NCBI GenBank assembly: GCA_964492825.1
Contig: CAZBLP010000055.1
Location: 1-12,969, forward strand
Direction: 5' to 3'
DNA length: 12,969 bases
Source: CAZBLP01 sp964492825
GTDB taxonomy: Bacteria; DYJV01
Shown piece by piece: positions 7,934-12,969 of this stretch. Made by a program: the position numbers and the translations under genes. How positions within the stretch are numbered: the stretch's first letter is position 1; every line of letters begins with the position of its first letter. The notes beneath the pieces were generated by a model. The model was not told the DNA's origin. It made no database searches and saw only the letters and a list, made by a program, of their open reading frames with translations.

Positions 7934-9000
7934 TCTATTAACTCCACAGGATAAGTGCCTAATTTTTTAAGAAAAGTTGTGTTATTTTGAAACTCAGTGT
8001 AAAATTTATCATTTACTTTACCTTCAATATCAACAAAAAACAGATATTCCCATGGAATTTCCTTTATTGGCCTTGACTCGATTTTACACATATTAAGTCC
8101 GTTATCAGCTACAATTTGAAGTGCTTTAAAAAGGCTTTTTGGCTGGTGTGAAACAGCAAAAATAAAAGAAGTTTTACTTCCTTCTGAGATATTGTTCTCA
8201 TCTTTTCCTATAACAAAAAATCTTGTAAAACTGTTATTCACATCTTCAATATTTTTATAAAGTATTTTCAGATTATAAATTTCTGTTGAATATGGTGAAA
8301 CAATTGCTGCACTTTCTTTATCGCTATTTAAAAATTTAATCCCTTCAGCAGTGCTTGAAAGAGGAATTAATTTTGCATCAGGAAAATTTTTATCAAGAAA
8401 GTTTCGACATTGTGCTATTGCATGAGGATGTGAATAAATTTTTCTAAGCTTATCAGGTTTATAACATGAAGCTAAATGAAAACTTACCTTTAACTTTAAT
8501 TCAGCCCATATTTTTATGTCAAAATGATAGAGATAATCCAATGTTTCAGATACACTGCCTTCAATGGAGTTTTCAACAGGAACTATACCGAATTTGGAAT
8601 CTTTATTTACAACATTTAAGAAAATCTCCCTTATATTTTTACAAAGGTCATAATTTGTATTTTTCCCAAAAAATTTTTCAAAAACAATATATGAAAAAGT
8701 TCCTTTAGGTCCCAAAAAGCTGATAGTATAAGATTTTTGGATTTTCCTTGAAGATGCTATAATTTCTCTGTAAATATTCTTTAAATCTTTTTCAGGAATT
8801 ATGCCTGAAGATTTTTTAACTATTTTATTAATAACTTCTATTTCCCTTGAATAATCAATAAGTTCAAGCCCGTATTGATTCTTAATTTCTCCTATTTTTT
8901 TTGAATAAGTTGTCCTTTCATTTAAAAGAGACACCAACTTATCATCAATTTTGTCTATTTTATCTCTGAAATTTTTTAAATCTGTTTGCCATTTATTCAT
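7930..9000 (-). CDS. pheA: bifunctional chorismate mutase / prephenate dehydratase
   Basis: Makes phenylpyruvate from chorismate by way of prephenate. Three domains are seen. An AroQ chorismate mutase spans about 7-88, with R12, R29, K40, D49, R52 and E53 matching the E. coli active-site set offset by one. Prephenate dehydratase spans about 92-270, with SFLGPKGTFSY, PVENSIEGSV and the catalytic TRFFVIG. A C-terminal ACT domain (275-356) has ESRP (308-311). The ACT segment that usually reads P-G-A-L is P-K-S-L here, so Phe sensing may differ. At 356 aa it is a normal P-protein. It overlaps tyrA by 8 bases. Its mutase probably also feeds prephenate to the monofunctional TyrA. Confidence 0.95.
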   Translation of the reverse strand: MNKWQTDLKNFRDKIDKIDDKLVSLLNERTTYSKKIGEIKNQYGLELIDYSREIEVINKIVKKSSGIIPEKDLKNIYREIIASSRKIQKSYTISFLGPKGTFSYIVFEKFFGKNTNYDLCKNIREIFLNVVNKDSKFGIVPVENSIEGSVSETLDYLYHFDIKIWAELKLKVSFHLASCYKPDKLRKIYSHPHAIAQCRNFLDKNFPDAKLIPLSSTAEGIKFLNSDKESAAIVSPYSTEIYNLKILYKNIEDVNNSFTRFFVIGKDENNISEGSKTSFIFAVSHQPKSLFKALQIVADNGLNMCKIESRPIKEIPWEYLFFVDIEGKVNDKFYTEFQNNTTFLKKLGTYPVELIE

Positions 9001-9742
9001 AATTTAGAAATCCTTTCAGCTCTTTAAAATCAATCTTTTTGAAGAGCTTTTCATGAAATTCATTTACAGCTTCCCTGATAAAAGGATTTTTATAAACTAT
9101 AAGCTCTATTAAGCTGTCTTGTGTGTTAAAAACATTGTTGTTTAAATTTTCAATATATTTGGAAAAAGAAGTTGTTGTTAAATTTTTAATTTTATCAAAT
9201 GATTTGAAATTATCTTTTAAAATACCAATATATGTAATATTCATTAAATAATAAAATCCATGAATATACGCCATTGTTCTGTCATGCTCTTCAGGTGTCA
9301 TTTCAATAATATTCAATCCGCTTTTTCTAAACATATTTAAAATAAAATCCGTTTTCCCTTTACTGTTAATTTTGCAAACTGCTATATTATTCTCCTTGCC
9401 TTTAAATCCTTTTTCAGGTCCAAATAAAGGGTGGGTGGCCAAAATTTCTCCCTGAAAATATTTTTTCATTAATTTGACTTCTCTGAATTTCAATGAGCCT
9501 ATATCCATAAGCATCTTTTCATTATTTAAACTGTCTTTAATTTCTTCAAGCACAGCCTCATAACTTGTCAACGGAACTGCCAAAATTACTATATCTGATT
9601 CTTTTGCCAAATCCTTGTTTGAAATAGTTGAACCAATGTCAGAAGTAACTGTTTTAACTTTTCTATTTATAAAAAATTTATTAAGAGCAGCGCCCATTCT
9701 GCCACCTGAGCCGATTATCCCTACAATAAAATCACTTTTCAA
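8993..9742 (-). CDS. tyrA: prephenate dehydrogenase (TyrA family)
   Basis: Oxidative decarboxylation of prephenate (or arogenate) in the tyrosine branch. The 249-aa protein has the Rossmann nucleotide motif GSGGRMG (11-17) and an acidic residue after the second strand (D35), which favours NAD. It also has DIGSLK, ATHPLFGPEKGF with the family histidine H104, and EEHDRTMAYIHG (151-162). It has no fused mutase and no ACT domain, so feedback control by Tyr at the enzyme is not obvious. Substrate preference cannot be told from motifs. The start is TTG, 7 bases after GAGGAG, and overlaps aroB' by 11 bases; no better start exists nearby. Confidence 0.92.
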   Translation of the reverse strand: MKSDFIVGIIGSGGRMGAALNKFFINRKVKTVTSDIGSTISNKDLAKESDIVILAVPLTSYEAVLEEIKDSLNNEKMLMDIGSLKFREVKLMKKYFQGEILATHPLFGPEKGFKGKENNIAVCKINSKGKTDFILNMFRKSGLNIIEMTPEEHDRTMAYIHGFYYLMNITYIGILKDNFKSFDKIKNLTTTSFSKYIENLNNNVFNTQDSLIELIVYKNPFIREAVNEFHEKLFKKIDFKELKGFLNYE

Positions 9743-10706
9743 TTATTTTCTCCTCAATTTTCCTGCCAAAATGCCTTCCACCTGATTCTGCATGGATTAA
9801 AACCTTATCACCTTTTTTTAATTTTGAAACTGAAATAGGCTTGCCATTAGATAATACAAGGTTAATTGTCTCTGCATTCTGTAGAATAACAGAAAAAACA
9901 TCCCCAGAATACTTTGCCTCAATTAAAATAAGCGGCCTGGTCTCTATTTTACTTCTTCCCACTATTCCCTTTCTTGTATATCCATCTGCATTTACAATAA
10001 GAATTTCATCACCTGCCTTTAATTCAGACAGATATTTAGTCTTATTATTGTTAATTTTAACATAAGCATAAACAGCACCTGCATTGACTCTAAACGGTCT
10101 TGGAGCACAATATGGATTTTCCAAAGATTCCGAATGAACGAGAAATAAAAAATTACTGCTGCTTCCCACAAGTACGCCTTCACCAATGCTCATAAGATTA
10201 CATGTGTCAATACAAACTCTCTCACCTGAATCAAGAACCTCTATATTAACTATCTCGGCTTCTTCCAACTTAATCTCTAATTTGTCCTTATTAAGTTCAT
10301 TTATCAGCTCTCTTAAAACCTCATCATTATCAACATCCAAAATAATACCTGATACTCCCTTTTCAAGAACTCCTAATGCTGTTTTTAATTCTTTTAAATT
10401 TTTAACATACACTGAGAACTCTGCTTTTTTTGCAATTAAATTTTCCCAAGGAATAATTTCCCACGATTTTGTTTTTAAAACAAGTTTGTTTTCTTTTGAA
10501 AGCTCAACTATCTTATCTTCATCTTTTTTGTTTTCATAAACAAACTCATAGATATCATTGTTCGTAAAAATATTCACTTTAGCAAGTTTAGTTATTTCAG
10601 ATTTTAAGTTTTCATTTTCAACCAAGAATGTATTTATTCCCTTCTCTATTGCAGTAGTAATTAATTCCTTGTTAAATTGCCTGATTTTTAGCCATACTTC
10701 TCTCAT
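9732..10706 (-). CDS. aroB': 3-dehydroquinate synthase II (archaeal type)
   Basis: The 324-aa protein belongs to the archaeal-type DHQ synthase family (Pfam DHQS, PF01959), unrelated to the classical AroB. The family's known reaction is NAD-dependent oxidative deamination and cyclisation of ADH (2-amino-3,7-dideoxy-D-threo-hept-6-ulosonate) to 3-dehydroquinate. Supporting motifs are SWEIIPWENLIA (81-92), the GERVCIDTCNL block with SIGEGVLVGSSS (161-184), RPFRVNAGAVYAY (203-215) and the C-terminal GRHFG (310-314). It begins two bases after the aroA' stop. Pairing with an ADH synthase confirms the pathway assignment. I see no sign of truncation. Confidence 0.93.
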   Translation of the reverse strand: MREVWLKIRQFNKELITTAIEKGINTFLVENENLKSEITKLAKVNIFTNNDIYEFVYENKKDEDKIVELSKENKLVLKTKSWEIIPWENLIAKKAEFSVYVKNLKELKTALGVLEKGVSGIILDVDNDEVLRELINELNKDKLEIKLEEAEIVNIEVLDSGERVCIDTCNLMSIGEGVLVGSSSNFLFLVHSESLENPYCAPRPFRVNAGAVYAYVKINNNKTKYLSELKAGDEILIVNADGYTRKGIVGRSKIETRPLILIEAKYSGDVFSVILQNAETINLVLSNGKPISVSKLKKGDKVLIHAESGGRHFGRKIEEKIIEK

Positions 10707-10708
10707 TT

Positions 10709-11509
10709 TTATTCTCCGCTTCTCAGAAAATCTTCTGCTTCATCTGCACTTTTTCCATCTTTAATAATCATTGACAATGCTTGAATCATTTTTTTCGGCT
10801 GTTTGTTTTGAAAAATATTCCTACCTATTGAAATACCTGCAGCTCCGGCTTTTAAAGCATCTTCAACCATAACAAGCACGTCTCTTTCTGAATCCATTTT
10901 TTCGCCTCCTGCAATAACAACAGGTATTGGAGTAGCCTCAACTACTTTTGCAAAAGAATCTATATCACCTGAATATGACACTTTCACAACATCAGCACCA
11001 AGCTCAGCACCAAGTCTGGCACAATGAGCAATTAATTTTGGGTCATATCCATTTGAAATACCATTGCCTCTGGGATAAACCATTGCCAGAAGGGGCATAC
11101 CCCATTCCTGGGCATTTTTGGATATTCGACCAAAATCTTTCAGCATCTCCCTTTCATTAACATCACCAATATTAACATGAATTGAAACACCGTCAGCACC
11201 AAGCTTAATAGCTTCTTCCACAGTGCCGACAATAGTTTTGGTATTTGCAAATTCAGACAGATTAGTAGATGCAGACAAATGGACAATCAAACCAATATCT
11301 TTGCCTCTACCTCTATATCCTGCAGTAACCATTCCTTTGTGCTCCACAACTGCAGTGGCTCCTCCCTCAGCAGCAAAGTTAACTACTTCTTTAAGGTTTG
11401 TTATTCCATGAATAGGACCAACTGTAACACCATGGTCAAGTGGTAAAATAAGGAATTTGTTGCTTGTCCTGTCTTTAATCCTCTCCATTCTGATAAGTTT
11501 ACCAATCAT
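10709..11509 (-). CDS. aroA': 2-amino-3,7-dideoxy-D-threo-hept-6-ulosonate (ADH) synthase
   Basis: Class I aldolase-like TIM barrel that transfers a C3 unit to aspartate semialdehyde, the first step of the DAHP-independent route to aromatics. At 266 aa it matches the MJ0400 family. The Schiff-base lysine is K176 in DVVKVSYSG, with Y145 in MVYPRG and D25 in LPLDHG. All three are offset by 8 from the residue numbers I recall for the Methanocaldococcus enzyme. An exact AAGGAGGT site lies 6-7 bases before the ATG. It is the first structural gene after the attenuator, so it would be the first to respond to it. A general fructose-bisphosphate aldolase of the same family is the alternative; the adjacent aroB' argues against that. 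Confidence 0.92.
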   Translation of the reverse strand: MIGKLIRMERIKDRTSNKFLILPLDHGVTVGPIHGITNLKEVVNFAAEGGATAVVEHKGMVTAGYRGRGKDIGLIVHLSASTNLSEFANTKTIVGTVEEAIKLGADGVSIHVNIGDVNEREMLKDFGRISKNAQEWGMPLLAMVYPRGNGISNGYDPKLIAHCARLGAELGADVVKVSYSGDIDSFAKVVEATPIPVVIAGGEKMDSERDVLVMVEDALKAGAAGISIGRNIFQNKQPKKMIQALSMIIKDGKSADEAEDFLRSGE

Positions 11510-11529
11510 TTTATACCTCCTTTTTTGGC

Positions 11530-11564
11530 AAAAAAAAAGCCGTGAGGTTTACTCACGGCTTTTT
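11530..11564 (-). terminator. intrinsic terminator of the leader (attenuator)
   Basis: GCCGTGAG and CTCACGGC form a perfect 8-bp stem around the 5-base loop TAAAC. An A5 tract precedes it and nine T's follow on the minus strand. It ends about 7 bases before the AAGGAGG site of the first operon gene, so it must be read through for the operon to be expressed. It lies downstream of the aromatic leader ORF, as expected for an attenuator, and it would also end the tRNA-Gly/tRNA-Cys transcript. The stem is symmetric enough to work weakly in the other direction, but no plus-strand gene needs it. Confidence 0.92.
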
Positions 11565-11593
11565 AAATTATATAAAAATAGTACCCTACCGTG
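11554..11593 (-). promoter_or_regulatory. candidate antiterminator pairing
   Basis: RNA segment CACGGU (11593-11588, the end of the leader ORF) can pair with GCCGUG (11559-11554, the 5' arm of the terminator), five Watson-Crick pairs and one G-U. Directly inside it, UUUUUA (11578-11573) can pair with UAAAAA (11565-11560). Together they make a two-part stem that is continuous on its 3' side and has a 9-base bulge on the other. Forming it destroys the terminator. The pairing was found by eye, without energy calculation. Confidence 0.65.
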
Positions 11594-11600
11594 GGCGTAC
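11581..11600 (-). promoter_or_regulatory. candidate protector hairpin at the end of the leader ORF
   Basis: GUAC-(G)-CC pairs with GGGUAC, six pairs with one bulged G, around the loop CACGGUA. The loop is exactly the antiterminator strand plus part of the UAG stop. It could correspond to the 1:2 structure of a classical attenuator, present when no ribosome is translating the leader. A terminating ribosome would open and cover it. Confidence 0.45.
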
Positions 11601-11669
11601 CTCTACCATATTTTTTTTAAAATAATACCAAAACCAATAATATTTTACTATATTAAAATTAAACTTCAT
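11586..11669 (-). CDS. aromatic leader peptide of the attenuator (27 aa)
   Basis: A 27-codon ORF, ATG to TAG, has its own AAAAGGAGA ribosome site 8 bases upstream. It starts MKFNFN, contains the run YYWFWYYF at residues 10-17, and ends MVEVRPR. Ten of 27 residues are aromatic: four Phe, four Tyr, two Trp. This is the hallmark of leader peptides such as TrpL and PheL, whose stalling ribosome controls downstream termination. Here all three aromatics are sampled, which suits an operon containing the common pathway and all three branches. With the A site at codon 17, CACGGU lies about 26 bases ahead, beyond the ribosome footprint, and is free for antitermination. At the stop codon the ribosome covers it and the terminator forms. 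The peptide itself probably has no other function. I know of no gene symbol for it. Confidence 0.9.
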   Translation of the reverse strand: MKFNFNIVKYYWFWYYFKKNMVEVRPR

Positions 11670-11693
11670 AATTTTATCTCCTTTTATTCTTTA

Positions 11694-11765
<72 letters not shown>

Positions 11766-11796
11766 AATATTTATAAACTGCTAATACTAAAATGAA

Positions 11797-11871
11797 TGGA
11801 GCGGGAAACGGGATTTGAACCCGCGACTTCGACCTTGGCAAGGTCGCACTCTACCGCTGAGTTATTCCCGC
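11797..11871 (-). tRNA. tRNA-Gly (GCC)
   Basis: Complete cloverleaf on the minus strand: acceptor GCGGGAA/TTCCCGC, anticodon stem GACCT/AGGTC around TGCCA with anticodon GCC, T-arm with GTTCAAATC. Discriminator U, followed by an encoded CCA. It is the first gene of the minus-strand transcript, about 10 bases after the predicted start site. Confidence 0.97.
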
Positions 11872-11887
11872 TCTTGAAATTTTTGGG

Positions 11888-11916
11888 CTTATAGCACCAA
11901 AAATTTTTTTTGTCAA
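11888..11916 (-). promoter_or_regulatory. sigma70-type promoter for tRNA-Gly, tRNA-Cys and probably the operon
   Basis: TTGACA (11916-11911) and TATAAG (11893-11888) are separated by 17 bases; 11 of 12 positions are consensus. It is preceded by A/T tracts that could act as an UP element. Transcription should start near 11881, about 10 bases before the mature tRNA-Gly. No comparable promoter is seen between here and the leader. A TATAAA between the tRNAs (11775-11770) has no fitting -35. Confidence 0.85.
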
Positions 11917-11922
11917 TAACAT

Positions 11923-11941
11923 TGTAAAAAAAAATTTTACA
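11923..11941. repeat. palindrome TGTAAAA-A5-TTTTACA
   Basis: A 7-bp perfect inverted repeat with a 5-A centre lies 6 bases upstream of the -35 of the minus-strand tRNA promoter, between two divergent tRNA promoters. It may be an operator or simply part of an A/T-tract UP element. Confidence 0.4.
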
Positions 11942-11985
11942 CTAAAAATTAATAAAATTCCATATATTAAAAAAATAAAATGTTC

Positions 11986-12014
11986 TTGACAATTGAAAAA
12001 AAAAATATTATTAG
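11986..12014 (+). promoter_or_regulatory. promoter for tRNA-Pro
   Basis: A perfect TTGACA -35 and TATTAG -10 are 17 bases apart. The tRNA-Pro 5' end is 12 bases after the -10. It diverges from the tRNA-Gly promoter across a 69-base AT-rich spacer. Confidence 0.75.
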
Positions 12015-12025
12015 GCGTCTCCATT

Positions 12026-12101
12026 CGGGGCATAGCGCAGTCTGGTTTAGCGCACCTGCCTTGGGAGCAGGGGGTCGGGGGTTCAAATCCCTCTGCCCCG
12101 A
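12026..12101 (+). tRNA. tRNA-Pro (TGG)
   Basis: Cloverleaf: acceptor CGGGGCA/TGCCCCG, D-stem GCGC/GCGC, anticodon stem CCTGC/GCAGG around CTTGGGA with anticodon TGG, T-arm GGGGG TTCAAAT CCCTC with one G-T pair. Discriminator A, no encoded CCA. No terminator is visible before tRNA-Leu. Confidence 0.97.
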
Positions 12102-12151
12102 TTTTCTTATATTCCCAATAATCTCTTTTAAAACACTTACAATGAATTTTC

Positions 12152-12179
12152 TTGACAACTTAAAAATTGGATGTTAACA
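12152..12179 (+). promoter_or_regulatory. possible promoter for the tRNA-Leu fragment
   Basis: A perfect TTGACA is followed 16 bases later by TTAACA, a weak -10, ending 16 bases before the tRNA-Leu 5' end. The -35 matches that of the neighbouring tRNA genes, but the -10 is poor. Confidence 0.4.
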
Positions 12180-12195
12180 AAAAAAACTCAAAATT

Positions 12196-12240
12196 GCGAG
12201 AGTGGCGGAATTGGCAGACGCACTGGACTTAGGATACAGT
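12196..12240 (+). pseudogene. 5' half of tRNA-Leu (TAG), disrupted
   Basis: The start GCGAGAGTGGCGGAATTGGC is the typical 5' end of a class II leucine tRNA. It continues through the D-arm to the anticodon stem CTGGA and the loop CTTAGGA (anticodon TAG). The 3' stem reads TACAG instead of the expected TCCAG, one mismatch. After it the sequence is unrelated: no variable arm, no T-arm, and no CTCTCGC acceptor 3' strand up to the window end. The break falls where tyrosine integrases commonly cross over in tRNA genes, and such an integrase remnant lies 64 bases further on. The near match ACAGT suggests an attachment-site core. An intact copy of this tRNA should exist elsewhere. Confidence 0.8.
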
Positions 12241-12284
12241 CAAACATCCTTATTTTATTGCCTTTCAATGGACACTGGTCGCTT

Positions 12285-12308
12285 TTCTGCATTTAATTCT
12301 GCATTTAA
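12285..12308. repeat. 12-bp perfect tandem duplication
   Basis: Two adjacent copies of TTCTGCATTTAA lie between the tRNA-Leu break and the integrase remnant. The second copy contains the integrase stop codon. Direct repeats beside an attachment site are sometimes arm-type binding sites for the recombinase, but two copies at this length could also be a slippage product. Confidence 0.6.
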
Positions 12309-12697
12309 TAAGGTAACTTGTTGATAATATTTTCTCTATATTCGTTTGAGAGATGTGTATAAATTAATGTGGTTGAAATATCGGAATGATCCAACAATTC
12401 TTGAATATCTTTTAATGAAGCACCTGACATTATTAGATGACTTGCAAAGGTATGTCTTAAAGAATGGAGCTTTATATCTTCTCGCCCTATTATTCTAAAA
12501 TATTTTTTGAATTGATGGCTAACAGATGAACCTTTTAAATTAAAAATTTTATTATCATATTTAGAATAAATCTTAAATCTGTGTTTTTCTATATAAGGGT
12601 ATAGTATTATTTGAAGTGGTTTCATAATAGGAATTATATTATATAGTTTCTTTTTTTGATTTGTTATACAGGCTATCCTGTATAATTTTTGGATTTT
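12305..12697 (-). pseudogene. tyrosine recombinase (integrase), C-terminal remnant
   Basis: The frame is open for 130 codons after an in-frame TAA at 12700-12698. The first ATG in it, at 12625, would give 106 aa. The homologous reading clearly extends upstream of that ATG: TNQKKKLYNIIPI matches the beta-hairpin lysine segment (T-K-N-K-K-x-R-x-x-P-I type) of phage integrases. Downstream are HSLRHTFASHL with the His and second catalytic Arg, ELLDHSDISTT with the third-box His (Asp replaces the usual Gly before it), and the nucleophilic Tyr in LIYTHLS. The N-terminal core-binding domain and the first catalytic Arg (box I) are missing, and I cannot find them in other frames upstream. The gene is therefore decayed. 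It points toward the broken tRNA-Leu, as integrases usually do beside their attachment site. Confidence 0.85.
12664..12685. repeat. 9-bp inverted repeat with 4-base spacer
   Basis: TTATACAGG and CCTGTATAA flank CTAT; the arms are perfect. It lies inside the decayed 5' part of the integrase reading frame. There is no T-run on either side long enough for a terminator. An operator-like site or chance are both possible. Confidence 0.5.
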
Positions 12698-12969
12698 TTA
12701 GAAATACCCTTTCTTTTAAAATTAAAAGGATTTGCCTCTAAGAATGAGGTGATTTATATATCAATTTTCCAAAAAAGTTAAGTTTTCTTTGAAAAATTTT
12801 GTAAATTAAAACCAATACTAACAAGAAAGCTATCCCACTGCTATAAAAAAACAGAGGAATAAACTGTCAAATAAAGTGGTTTGATACTAATTGAAACTTT
12901 TATTTTTTATTTTTTGTGTTACACTTTAAAGCACATTTTTTAACTAATCTAAAAAAGAAGATTTTTTAA
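12698..12969. other. AT-rich element interior without an intact gene
   Basis: Apart from the possible membrane-protein remnant, I see no intact coding frame, RNA gene or clear promoter here. It probably belongs to the integrated element whose edge is at the tRNA-Leu fragment. Confidence 0.5.
12738..12866 (-). pseudogene. possible remnant of a small membrane protein
   Basis: A stop-to-stop frame of 42 codons encodes one strong membrane segment (IPLFFYSSGIAFLLVLVLIY) followed by a basic tail (KIFQRKLNFFGKLIYKS). It has no ATG or GTG start and no ribosome site, so if real it is a fragment. I do not recognise the family. In such AT-rich DNA a hydrophobic chance frame is quite possible. Confidence 0.2.

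Noticed and set aside
11586..11612. Resemblance of the leader segment GAGGTACGCCCACGG to a T-box core
   Set aside because: The T-box consensus and its specifier stem are not present, and the segment is explained as the end of the leader ORF and the antiterminator strand.
11851..12158. Two minus-strand frames of about 60 codons around the tRNA-Pro and tRNA-Gly genes
   Set aside because: They overlap tRNA genes and promoters; their translations are tRNA antisense and low-complexity AT sequence.
12228..12300. A group I intron in tRNA-Leu
   Set aside because: The break is past the usual insertion point in the anticodon, and no 3' exon with variable and T-arms follows within the window.

Overview
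The window comes from an AT-rich bacterial chromosome with Shine-Dalgarno sites, sigma70-type promoters and bacterial tRNAs. The gene content suggests a low-GC anaerobe of the Deferribacterota, Desulfurella or sulfate-reducer kind. That placement is inferred from the archaeal-type first steps of aromatic synthesis and from recollection that Desulfovibrio carries a similar gene cluster; no 16S or marker gene is present to confirm it.

Almost the whole window (positions 11509 down to 248, minus strand) is one tightly packed aromatic amino acid supraoperon. In order of transcription it holds ADH synthase (aroA'), dehydroquinate synthase II (aroB'), tyrA, pheA, trpE, trpG, trpD, trpC, trpF, trpB, trpA and aroA (EPSP synthase). 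Most junctions overlap or are separated by a few bases. The first two genes make dehydroquinate by the route that avoids DAHP, aroA makes the precursor of chorismate, and the rest convert chorismate to Tyr, Phe and Trp. The genes for dehydroquinate dehydratase, shikimate dehydrogenase, shikimate kinase and chorismate synthase are not here.

The most striking find lies just upstream (11530-11669, minus strand). A 27-codon leader ORF, too short for ordinary gene calling, has its own Shine-Dalgarno site and contains eight consecutive aromatic codons (YYWFWYYF). It is followed by a GC-rich intrinsic terminator placed directly before the first structural gene. The end of the leader can pair with the 5' arm of that terminator. 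This is the layout of a ribosome-mediated transcription attenuator that senses Phe, Tyr and Trp together and gates the whole supraoperon.

The leader begins 24 bases after the end of a tRNA-Cys gene. That gene follows a tRNA-Gly gene and a near-consensus promoter. The simplest reading is one transcript, tRNA-Gly, tRNA-Cys, leader, terminator, operon, in which the attenuator is also the terminator of the tRNA unit.

The right end (plus strand from about 11986) has a divergent promoter and tRNA-Pro, then the 5' half of a tRNA-Leu(UAG). The tRNA-Leu stops matching in the 3' anticodon stem, and a decayed tyrosine recombinase lies next to it, facing the tRNA. This looks like one end of an integrated element. 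The last 270 bases are AT-rich and hold at most gene remnants. The left end holds the signal-peptide start of an unidentified exported protein.
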